Of a DNA stretch of 45,120 nt, positions 1-5,799 are shown in pieces. Made by a program: the position numbers and the translations under genes. This DNA comes from Chitinophagaceae bacterium. Its GTDB lineage: Bacteria > Bacteroidota > Bacteroidia > Chitinophagales > Chitinophagaceae. The first letter of the stretch is position 1. Every line of letters begins with the position of its first letter. The notes beneath the pieces are model-generated. The model was not told the DNA's origin. It did not search any database and worked only from the letters and a program-made list of their open reading frames with translations. Location of the stretch: NCBI GenBank assembly GCA_023957125.1, contig JAMLHL010000028.1, positions 1 to 45,120 on the forward strand. Direction: 5' to 3'.

Positions 1-342
1 CTTTACAACAAAACCCTACTTACTTACTTTTATCCCTTGATTTAATTTTAATAAAAAATCCCCTTCGGCAATACTATAACTGTGGTTCTTTAGTTAATTA
101 AACATTCCCGTAAATGCATTTACTAACTATTTATTTTTGATAAGTCTCATAAAAGAAATCCGGAGGCTGAAATAATTTCCAATTATCAGCCCTTTGCAAA
201 GGGAAAAAATACATCTCGTACAGCGAAGATCATCCCCAAAACTTTTCTCTCTCGTAATGTAATGTAATGGTAGTATTCTTTTAGCTAACCTTTTTATACA
301 AAATTGATATCCCATCTTTTTATTCCTTAATAATTTTCGTTA
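1..342. other. intergenic region with no convincing gene
   Basis: This AT-rich stretch holds no reading frame that looks coding on either strand. A hairpin-like inverted repeat lies at 165-191, with outer arms GGCTG and CAGCC and inner arms TAATT and AATTA. It sits downstream of the minus-strand receiver gene and could end that transcript, although no T-tract follows it on that strand. Confidence 0.5.
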
Positions 343-738
343 TTAAAGCACCAACAACCCCTTCAATTTTAAAATTAACTCCTCCAAAGCACAGCCTTTG
401 AACAGATAGCCTTCCGCACCACATTCCAGCAGCTCTCGTATCGTCCTTTCATCCCTGGTGAATGAATATATGAGTACTTTTATTCCTGGGTACAATTCAC
501 GAAGTTTTTTTAATGTATCCAAGCCACTCATCACCGACATTTGAATATCAAGTAAGCAAAGTTTGGGTACATTTTCTGAAAGAGAAAGATTGGCTAATAA
601 TTCCCTTCCGTTCGGCAGTTTTAGCTCAACATTGAAACCTGCCGCTTCCAATATCTGGCATATTGTTTCTCTCATTAGAAGGTGGTCGTCAACAACCGCT
701 ATTGCCGGAGGGGTGTATAGTGTGTCGGTTTGTTTCAT
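343..738 (-). CDS. stand-alone response regulator receiver domain protein
   Basis: The predicted protein of about 131 residues is a single CheY-like receiver domain. It has the acidic pocket (AVVDDH near the N-terminus), the phospho-acceptor aspartate in LLDIQM, the switch Thr/Ser position in IYSF, and the conserved lysine in LFKG. There is no output domain: the reading frame ends right after the fold, where LuxR-type regulators would carry a helix-turn-helix. I chose the ATG at 738 (MKQTDTLY) over the one at 786, because the extra 16 residues are not part of the fold and VVDD normally sits close to the start. No sensor kinase is encoded nearby, so its partner is unknown. It could be a phosphorelay intermediate or the truncated receiver of a NarL-type regulator. 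Confidence 0.8.
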   Translation of the reverse strand: MKQTDTLYTPPAIAVVDDHLLMRETICQILEAAGFNVELKLPNGRELLANLSLSENVPKLCLLDIQMSVMSGLDTLKKLRELYPGIKVLIYSFTRDERTIRELLECGAEGYLFKGCALEELILKLKGLLVL

Positions 739-968
739 GGTGTAGCAACATTTAATTTTAAGAGTCAACAGTTCTGTCTCGTCCATACTGTTGGACGTTG
801 GCTTTCCATAGAACTTGTTCTCTATATTGTCGCTTTTCTAGAAGAAGCTACAATTATAGCAACGGATTACCCGTTACTGACTTAATAAATAAGTACTAGT
901 TGTTTAACAACCGGATATTAGATAGTAGGTTTTCGGTAAGATATTTATAGTCCGTTTGCTCCGGAGAG

Positions 969-1108
969 CTACCATTCCTCAGCCTCCATTTTTAAATCCT
1001 CGGCAGCTGCGAAATTTCCCTTCTCAATTTCAGCATTCTCCTTTCAATATCTTCATTATATTCTTCTAATGTTTGAAACTTTTCTTTGGTATGGAATCCA
1101 ATACCCAT
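969..1108 (-). pseudogene. frameshifted copy of a small antitoxin-like gene
   Basis: On the minus strand this region would encode MGIGFHTKEK...EDLKMEAEEW, matching the copy at 2011-2151 almost codon for codon. The other copy spans 141 nt from this ATG to the stop and this one spans 140 nt. A single-base loss near the middle (after the codons for E-D-I-E-R) puts the rest out of frame. Short acidic proteins ending in this kind of tail act as antitoxins beside ParE-type toxins in Bacteroidetes, but that family assignment is an inference. No toxin gene follows it downstream. Confidence 0.6.
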
Positions 1109-1411
1109 CTGGACAATTGTGCTAATTAAGCATCCCCTTTTACAACATTGCTATCAATTAGAAACTTCTTTTGTAGGTCGGTTATATCTTCTATGTCAGA
1201 TATCCAAGTAATAACGAATTTACACAATTCCTTGAATATTATACAGCCTCGCAATCTCTGGAAAATGATGACTTATATTACAACTTTCTTCTGCTATTCG
1301 CTTTCAAAACCTGCAGCTTTTCCTTACTCTCCTTCAGCTGCTCTTCAAGGTTTTTCGTTTAGGAGCATCCATATTACATAATATTTACTCCGTGAGTGTT
1401 TTCTTTACCCT
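1109..1411. other. intergenic stretch with gene debris
   Basis: There is no intact gene here. On the minus strand an open stretch ending at 1126 encodes a plausible protein tail (residues such as ITWISDIEDITDLQKK), but it has no start codon and is preceded by in-frame stops. It looks like the end of a decayed gene lying just upstream of the frameshifted antitoxin remnant. Confidence 0.35.
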
Positions 1412-1717
1412 TTATTTGAGGCTATATTTTTTCTTAGGACTCCTATGTGTATGGAATATTGACACAATGGTAACCACCTTTTTCTTCCTGGCTATTTTAT
1501 AAATTATAAGATAGGGAAAAACATCAGTTCTTACTTCTCTGAAAGATTTTTTTCGTTCGGGGTATCGGTCTGGAGTTTGTATAAGCTGAGTTATTTTTTG
1601 AAATACCTGATCTTTAAATCTATCGCCTAAACCTTCCTGTCTGTCTTCATACCACTCCCATGCTTCTAACAATTCTGTTCTGGCCTTTAGCAAAATTTCA
1701 TACGCGTAGCCTGTCAT
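1412..1717 (-). CDS. ParE/RelE-family toxin of a type II toxin-antitoxin module
   Basis: This 101-residue basic protein has the usual ParE-superfamily layout: an N-terminal helix pair containing AWEWYEDRQEGLGDRF, then RYPERKKSFREVRTDVFPYLIIYKI, and the ending VTIVSIFHTHRSPKKKY. The pattern FPY-I-Y followed by V-I-V-I-FH-RNP is typical of this family in Bacteroidetes. ParE relatives poison gyrase and RelE relatives cleave ribosome-bound mRNA; sequence alone does not say which applies here. Its start overlaps the end of the upstream antitoxin gene by 4 nt (ATGA), so the two are translationally coupled. Confidence 0.85.
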   Translation of the reverse strand: MTGYAYEILLKARTELLEAWEWYEDRQEGLGDRFKDQVFQKITQLIQTPDRYPERKKSFREVRTDVFPYLIIYKIARKKKVVTIVSIFHTHRSPKKKYSLK

Positions 1718-1965
1718 TTGGAGGCACGTTTTTTCTTAAGCCTTGCAATGCCTTCATCTATGTCGGCCATAGAATATCCTTTTTCCTTACCACTATCCCA
1801 GGCTTCATATCTTTTTTGTAATTCCTCAACTACAGCATTGTCTCTCCACCATTCTAAATCTTCTGTTATTGTGTCCTCAAGCATAGTATAGATGGCCATA
1901 AGCTTTTTATCATCCGCTACCCGGATATAATCGTATAGTTTATCTCTAATTGCCGCCGTATTCAT
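1714..1965 (-). CDS. antitoxin of the ParE-like module
   Basis: This 83-residue charged protein is encoded directly upstream of the toxin, with an ATGA stop-start overlap, which is the usual antitoxin-first order. The N-terminal half (AAIRDKLYDYIRVADDKKLMAIYTMLED) is helical and probably dimerises. The C-terminal half (GYSMADIDEGIARLKKKRASK) resembles the toxin-binding tail of Bacteroidetes addiction-module antitoxins. It would neutralise the toxin by wrapping it and would probably repress its own operon. The assignment rests mainly on context and on the shape of the tail. Confidence 0.75.
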   Translation of the reverse strand: MNTAAIRDKLYDYIRVADDKKLMAIYTMLEDTITEDLEWWRDNAVVEELQKRYEAWDSGKEKGYSMADIDEGIARLKKKRASK

Positions 1966-2010
1966 TTTTCACATTTTTTACATTTAGTATTGTATGCTTG
2001 CTCCAAATAG

Positions 2011-2241
2011 CTACCACTGCTGAACTTCACTTTTTAAATCCTCTGCAGTTGTAAAATTACCCTTATCAATTTCGGCATCTCCTCTTTCAAGGTCTTCATT
2101 ATATTCGTCTAATGTTTGAGGCTTTTCTTTGGTATGAAACCCAATACCCATCAGTTTAAGGGTGCGAATAAACCATTCTCTCTTTGAAGAGTCTTTAATG
2201 TTATCAAAATCAATTATTAGCTCCAGAACAATAGTTTTGAT
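2011..2241 (-). pseudogene. antitoxin-like gene without a usable start codon
   Basis: An open frame reads IKTIVLELIIDFDN...MGIGFHTKEK...EDLKSEVQQW and stops at 2011-2013. Where a start would be expected the codon is ATC (2239-2241), so the first in-frame ATG is at 2151 and would give only a 46-residue C-terminal piece. The same C-terminal piece recurs, frameshifted, at 969-1108. The frame ends 45 nt upstream of the intact antitoxin gene and begins 4 nt after the XRE gene. It may be a dead antitoxin, or start at the internal ATG; a non-standard ATC start is less likely. Confidence 0.55.
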
Positions 2242-2245
2242 TCTG

Positions 2246-2710
2246 TTATTGCACCGCTACCTTTTTGCCATTTCCGTCAATACTATGAAGCGGTTTTGCC
2301 GCTGCTAATTTGGAAGCTTTCGTTTTAACTGGTTTGCGGACGCCAGTTTTGTATTCATCCAATTCTTCTTTTAATCTTTGGATTTCATGGTCTCGAGTCA
2401 GAAGTAATTCTTTAAATAACTCTGCTACTTTCTCCAAAGGGTTTATGTTATAATTATTAACTTGTTCATTAAGAATGTTATTATTTATAATTGCATTCTC
2501 ATCAAATTCCTTGATGGCGTCAGTAGTTGTCTTTAAGACCTTAGCCACCTGTTCAAGTTGTTCATCCGTAATTTCTTTTTTCTTTTCCATTTTTGACACG
2601 TTTTGTTGTGCAATACCCATTTGACTGGCAAAAGTTTCCTGCCTTATACACCGAAGCTGCCTGATAGCCCTGATATTTCTTCCAATATGACGATCTTTAA
2701 TCTTCTTCAT
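2246..2710 (-). CDS. XRE-family transcriptional regulator with coiled-coil tail
   Basis: This 154-residue protein has an N-terminal Cro/CI-type helix-turn-helix (about residues 10-65, RNIRAIRQLRCIRQETFASQMG then QNVSKMEKKKEITDEQLEQVAK). A short linker leads to a helical heptad-like segment around residues 90-120 that could dimerise, and to a basic tail. It reads away from the nucleotidyltransferase-HEPN gene. A 17-bp palindrome lies about 37 bp upstream of its start, so autorepression and control of the divergent gene are plausible. Confidence 0.8.
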   Translation of the reverse strand: MKKIKDRHIGRNIRAIRQLRCIRQETFASQMGIAQQNVSKMEKKKEITDEQLEQVAKVLKTTTDAIKEFDENAIINNNILNEQVNNYNINPLEKVAELFKELLLTRDHEIQRLKEELDEYKTGVRKPVKTKASKLAAAKPLHSIDGNGKKVAVQ

Positions 2711-2728
2711 CCGGCACTCAAGTTATAG

Positions 2729-2736
2729 CAAATTTA
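2729..2736 (-). promoter_or_regulatory. possible Bacteroidetes -7 element for the XRE gene
   Basis: Read on the minus strand this is TAAATTTG, which fits the TAnnTTTG -7 consensus. It lies 19 nt upstream of the XRE start codon. No TTTG -33 box is present at the standard spacing, so the promoter is weak or not real. Confidence 0.3.
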
Positions 2737-2746
2737 CACAATTTCA

Positions 2747-2763
2747 GGGTGTATTTTACACCC
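2747..2763. promoter_or_regulatory. operator-like palindrome between divergent genes
   Basis: GGGTGTA-TTT-TACACCC is a perfect 7-bp inverted repeat with a 3-bp centre. It lies in the 193-bp gap between the XRE gene and the divergent nucleotidyltransferase-HEPN gene, next to the possible -7 element of the former. Size, symmetry and position suit a dimeric XRE repressor site. Binding by this regulator is inferred. Confidence 0.5.
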
Positions 2764-2827
2764 GGCTCCCGGCTATTCTGCATCCCTCCATAGGATAACA
2801 ACCCGGGAATTCCTGTCGGGGATTCTT

Positions 2828-2835
2828 TATATTTG
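2828..2835 (+). promoter_or_regulatory. possible -7 element (TATATTTG) for the nucleotidyltransferase-HEPN operon
   Basis: TATATTTG matches the Bacteroidetes -7 consensus TAnnTTTG. It lies 69 nt before the ATG of the downstream gene and is the only such match in this gap on the plus strand. No TTTG -33 box is present at the standard distance. Confidence 0.35.
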
Positions 2836-2903
2836 CTTATGCAATTTAACAACACAAACTTTGTTACAGTTTATAAGTCCCAACATCCTCTATTTTTACA
2901 GCC

Positions 2904-3761
2904 ATGAAGAACTCGCTTGAACATTTACCCGATCAAAAACAATACGAAATTGGCCGCATTACGGAAGTCATTAAGGAAGTCGTTAATCCGGAGATGATCA
3001 TCCTGTTTGGCAGCCATGCCAAAGGCAATTACGTAGAGCATCGCTATGTTTCCAAAGGGGTTACCTATGAGTATATCAGCGATTACGATTTTCTGGTAGT
3101 GACGAAAGATAACCTGGAAAAAGCATACGACCAGGAAAGCAGGGTAATGGATCTTACCCAAAGATTTAACCCGCCTGTGAACCTCGAAATACATGAAATA
3201 GACTATATAAACAAAGGACTGGAATGGGGTGAATACTTCTGGGTAGACATAGTAAAGGAGGGTATCCTGCTTTACAATAAAGGCACCGTGGAATTTGCAG
3301 AGCCAAAAGAACTTACCAATGCCGAAAAGAGGGAAAAAGCACAGCGGTATTTTGATACCTGGTTTCCGCAATCGGGGATTTTTTTAAAAAATGCAAAATT
3401 TGATTTTAACGAAGGATATCTAAAGATTGGGACTTTTGAACTACACCAGGCTACTGAAAGCCTCTACTATGCTACGCTGCTAGTGTTTACAGATTATAAG
3501 CCCAAGACACACAACCTCTGGAAGTTGCGTAAAAAGGCTAAACCTTATTCGGAAGAGCTTTTTCATGTATTCAGGGCGGAGACAGACAAGCAGGAAAAAC
3601 ACTTGTTTGAACTGTTGAAGCAGGGCTATGTAGATGCCAGGTATAGGGAAGACTTTACAATAACCAGGGAGGAATTGCAAATACTAATAGACCGGGTATC
3701 AATGATGATACCTATTGTAGAAAAAGCCTGCAACAAATGGATTGCGGGCCTGGGCAATTGA
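2904..3761 (+). CDS. fused nucleotidyltransferase-HEPN protein
   Basis: This 285-residue protein joins two domains. The N-terminal half is a Pol-beta-type minimal nucleotidyltransferase, with the GSHAKG loop at residues 36-41, the SDYD metal-binding carboxylates at 59-62, and a third acidic residue near 95 in NLEIHE. The C-terminal half (about 145-280) is a helical HEPN-type domain containing FELHQATESLYYATLLVF. Separate MNT and HEPN proteins form toxin-antitoxin pairs in which the MNT partner adds AMP to the HEPN RNase. A fused form occurs in Bacteroidetes, and its role is not established. I could not identify a clear Rx4-6H RNase motif. The next gene begins 19 nt downstream, so the two are probably co-transcribed. 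Confidence 0.75.
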   Translation: MKNSLEHLPDQKQYEIGRITEVIKEVVNPEMIILFGSHAKGNYVEHRYVSKGVTYEYISDYDFLVVTKDNLEKAYDQESRVMDLTQRFNPPVNLEIHEIDYINKGLEWGEYFWVDIVKEGILLYNKGTVEFAEPKELTNAEKREKAQRYFDTWFPQSGIFLKNAKFDFNEGYLKIGTFELHQATESLYYATLLVFTDYKPKTHNLWKLRKKAKPYSEELFHVFRAETDKQEKHLFELLKQGYVDARYREDFTITREELQILIDRVSMMIPIVEKACNKWIAGLGN

Positions 3762-3780
3762 ATAAATTTTAGAATTAGTT

Positions 3781-4785
3781 ATGGATCTGACCAACCCAAA
3801 GGATTATAAAGAGCTTGTCAGCCAGATATCTGCGGTCTACTACCAGGGAAGGCAACAAGCTATTCAAGCCGTAAACATACAGTTAGTAACTACTTATTGG
3901 GAGATAGGTCGTTATATTGTTGAATTTGAACAGGGTGGTTTGGAACGTGCAGTGTATGGTAAATCTTTGATTAATAATCTTGCTGCAGACCTAAGCCGGC
4001 TTCACGGAAAGGGCTTTAGCAGGAGCAATTTAATCTACATGCGGCTTTTTTACCTTGAATACCCAATAAGTGAGAAGCCTTCTCACTTATTGAGTTGGTC
4101 GCATTACGTAGAATTACTAAAGATTGAAGATAAACTTGAACGTAGCTTTTACGAAAAGCAGTCAATTGTTGAAAAATGGTCTATCCCGGAATTAAAACGA
4201 CAGAAAAAAGCAGCCCTATTCCTGCGCCTGGCGGCTTCTAAAGATAAAGAGGGCATTTTGCACCTGGCAAGGCAAGGGCAATCTATTTCCAAACCCGAAG
4301 ATGTTATCCGTGACCCCTATGTATTGGATTTCCTGAAAATACCGGAGCTCTACCAATATAGCGAAACTGAACTGGAAAGCCGGATCATTGAGCACCTTCA
4401 ACATTTTTTGCTTGAGCTGGGTAAGGGCTTTGCTTTTATTGGCAGGCAATACCGGGTTACGCTGGGTAACAGGCATCATTATGTTGACCTGGTTTTTTAC
4501 CACAGGATCCTCAAGTGCTTTATTTTAATAGACCTCAAGAAAAATGAAGCCGGATACGAAGATGTGGGGCAAATGAATATGTATCTCGGGTATTTTGAGA
4601 ACGAGGAAAATACTGAGGGAGATAATCCGCCTATTGGTATTGTACTGGCAAGGGAAAAAGATAACCTGCTCATACAATATGCAATGCATAACGTTTCATC
4701 GCAATTATTTGTAAGTAAATATCAACTGTACCTGCCCAATAAAGAGGAGTTACGGGCCGCAATCGAAGGAACGCTTAATGAATAA
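3781..4785 (+). CDS. YhcG/DUF1016-family PD-(D/E)XK nuclease-like protein
   Basis: This 334-residue protein shows the two parts of the YhcG family. The N-terminal DUF1016 helical/winged domain contains the signature LSWSHYVELLKIEDKLERSF, normally followed by YEKQ. The C-terminal nuclease fold has HHYVDLVFYHR followed by CFILIDLKK, that is, the catalytic D and the D-x-K motif, then GQMNMYLGYFEN. The family usually has E-x-K where this protein has D-x-K. YhcG-like proteins often sit in mobile or defence islands and their substrate is unsettled. Length is typical. The gene follows the nucleotidyltransferase-HEPN gene closely. A perfect 14-bp-arm palindrome lies inside it. Confidence 0.85.
   Translation: MDLTNPKDYKELVSQISAVYYQGRQQAIQAVNIQLVTTYWEIGRYIVEFEQGGLERAVYGKSLINNLAADLSRLHGKGFSRSNLIYMRLFYLEYPISEKPSHLLSWSHYVELLKIEDKLERSFYEKQSIVEKWSIPELKRQKKAALFLRLAASKDKEGILHLARQGQSISKPEDVIRDPYVLDFLKIPELYQYSETELESRIIEHLQHFLLELGKGFAFIGRQYRVTLGNRHHYVDLVFYHRILKCFILIDLKKNEAGYEDVGQMNMYLGYFENEENTEGDNPPIGIVLAREKDNLLIQYAMHNVSSQLFVSKYQLYLPNKEELRAAIEGTLNE
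4064..4092. repeat. perfect 14-bp-arm palindrome inside the yhcG-like gene
   Basis: The arms are CAATAAGTGAGAAG (4064-4077) and CTTCTCACTTATTG (4079-4092), separated by one base. It encodes the stretch before the conserved LSWSHY motif (PISEKPSHLLSW). Such a long perfect palindrome is unusual in coding DNA. Confidence 0.8.
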
Positions 4786-4823
4786 ACCCGTTCCGTTTTC
4801 ACTTTTTGCGACAGCTTTGGCTG

Positions 4824-5306
4824 TTACTTCTTTGTAAAGTAAATATTCTGACGTCCTTGCCTTTTCTTTAACAAATAGCCTTGATCCACTAAACGTAATA
4901 AGACTACAGAAACCGAGGAACCGGTTGTTTTAGCTTTGTATTCATTTGCCAGAACAAACAACACATCTTTAACAAATCGCGGGGTACCGAAAAAGTTTGA
5001 ATGTAGAAGTTCATTAATGCGGCTGGTCAATCTCGTTTTTTCTTTTCGTCTTGCAGATAACTTGTAACGTGGCTTAATTGTTAACTCTACATCAAATATA
5101 TCTTTGGGGTGAATACCAATAGCAAATGCTATTTCAATCAAATAGCTGATATTACACTCTCTTCCATTTTCGATTGCACGCACGGTGTTTGCAGAAAATC
5201 CGGTCATTTCTGCTATATCTTCTACTTCCCATTTATAAGCCTCACGCTGTTCTTTTAATCGAAGGCCTATCTTGGTTGTAACCTTTTTATTATGATAAAG
5301 ACTCAC
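4824..5306 (-). CDS. XRE-family regulator with C-terminal winged-helix-like region
   Basis: This 160-residue protein starts with a Cro/CI helix-turn-helix at about residues 12-68 (IGLRLKEQREAYKWEVEDIA, then ANTVRAIENGRECNISYLIEIA, with HPKDIFDV at the end of the domain). After a basic linker, the last 70 residues (FVKDVLFVLANEY, VSVVLLRLVDQGYLLKKRQGRQNIYF) look like a second winged helix. The gene is convergent with the yhcG-like gene and divergent from the SusC leader promoter. A strong palindrome begins 29 bp upstream of its start and overlaps that promoter, so it probably regulates itself and the divergent leader. Confidence 0.8.
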   Translation of the reverse strand: MSLYHNKKVTTKIGLRLKEQREAYKWEVEDIAEMTGFSANTVRAIENGRECNISYLIEIAFAIGIHPKDIFDVELTIKPRYKLSARRKEKTRLTSRINELLHSNFFGTPRFVKDVLFVLANEYKAKTTGSSVSVVLLRLVDQGYLLKKRQGRQNIYFTKK

Positions 5307-5334
5307 ATAACAAAAGGATAATTATTTTATGCAA

Positions 5335-5361
5335 CAAATAATAATCTATAGATTTTATTTG
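5335..5361. promoter_or_regulatory. operator-like palindrome overlapping the divergent promoter
   Basis: The arms are CAAATAA + AATC and GATT + TTATTTG, giving 11 paired bases with one bulged T and a central TATA. It lies 29 bp upstream of the XRE gene (minus strand), and its right arm contains the TTTG -33 box of the plus-strand promoter at 5358-5388. A repressor bound here would block that promoter. The binding protein is inferred from adjacency. Confidence 0.55.
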
Positions 5362-5388
5362 TCGTTTATTTGATTTTCTTTATATTTG
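5358..5388 (+). promoter_or_regulatory. consensus Bacteroidetes promoter reading toward susC
   Basis: TTTG (5358-5361), 19 nt, TATATTTG (5381-5388) matches the Bacteroidetes -33/-7 consensus, including spacing. Transcription would begin near 5395. The first well-supported downstream gene is the SusC gene with its ATG at 5800, so the leader would be about 400 nt. Confidence 0.65.
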
Positions 5389-5403
5389 GATTCTTCTATA
5401 ACT

Positions 5404-5540
5404 CATTACCGTAAGCGTGAGAAACTCACGTAATGGGTTTAACAGGAAATACATATATCAACGGCATTAAGTCCGGGCGCTCATTTTTATCTGTTGCAAG
5501 GGGCATTTTCTCACGCTTCGGTAAAGAAGAAATGAGCCCC
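5404..5540 (+). promoter_or_regulatory. structured 5' leader with competing hairpins
   Basis: Three pairings are visible. (a) A local hairpin CGTGAG-AAA-CTCACG at 5416-5430, flanked by CATTA (5404-5408) and TAATG (5431-5435). (b) A long-range pairing of 5406-5424 with 5507-5524, complementary over 18 bases with one bulged A. (c) GCTCATTT (5479-5486) with AAATGAGC (5530-5537). Pairings (a) and (b) use the same strand and exclude each other, as in attenuators or riboswitches. No known riboswitch class is recognised, and an intergenic palindromic repeat is an alternative reading. Confidence 0.4.
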
Positions 5541-5690
5541 GGCTTATATTTTGTGTGTGCTCAAAACATTGCCGCCTACCATTACAAATTCAATTTAACA
5601 TTCCCCGCTATTTTTCGCTCCTCCCCTGTTTTAGAAAACCTGCTGTTCTATGTAATCATTTTTGCCTGCAAGCCGAAGAATCCGGTATAA
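5433..5690 (+). CDS. doubtful 85-residue leader ORF
   Basis: This open frame lies inside the presumed susC leader and starts with ATG directly after the first leader hairpin. The predicted product has no recognised domain; its last third is hydrophobic (ENLLFYVIIFA). It overlaps the long-range inverted repeats, which argues for a non-coding role of the DNA. It could be a leader peptide coupled to the leader structure, but chance is as likely. Confidence 0.2.
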   Translation: MGLTGNTYINGIKSGRSFLSVARGIFSRFGKEEMSPGLYFVCAQNIAAYHYKFNLTFPAIFRSSPVLENLLFYVIIFACKPKNPV

Positions 5691-5799
5691 GTGTGCTCTC
5701 TTGAATACCGGCTGCAGGAGGCTATTTTCTCATGGTAGTCTCTTGCCTGCCGGTATACTTGTAGTTAATCCTGCTTTTTTACTTAACCTACCAACTGTA

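Noticed and set aside
127..315. 62-codon open frame on the minus strand
   Set aside because: Composition is unlike a protein (scattered Cys, Arg and Phe runs), there is no recognisable motif, and it lies in AT-rich intergenic DNA.
1148..1381. 77-codon plus-strand open frame
   Set aside because: It runs opposite to the gene debris on the minus strand, which reads as a protein tail; the plus frame shows no motif.
4811..4824. ACAGC-TTTG-GCTGT hairpin between convergent genes as terminator
   Set aside because: Only 5 bp of stem, and no T-tract directly after it; too weak to list.
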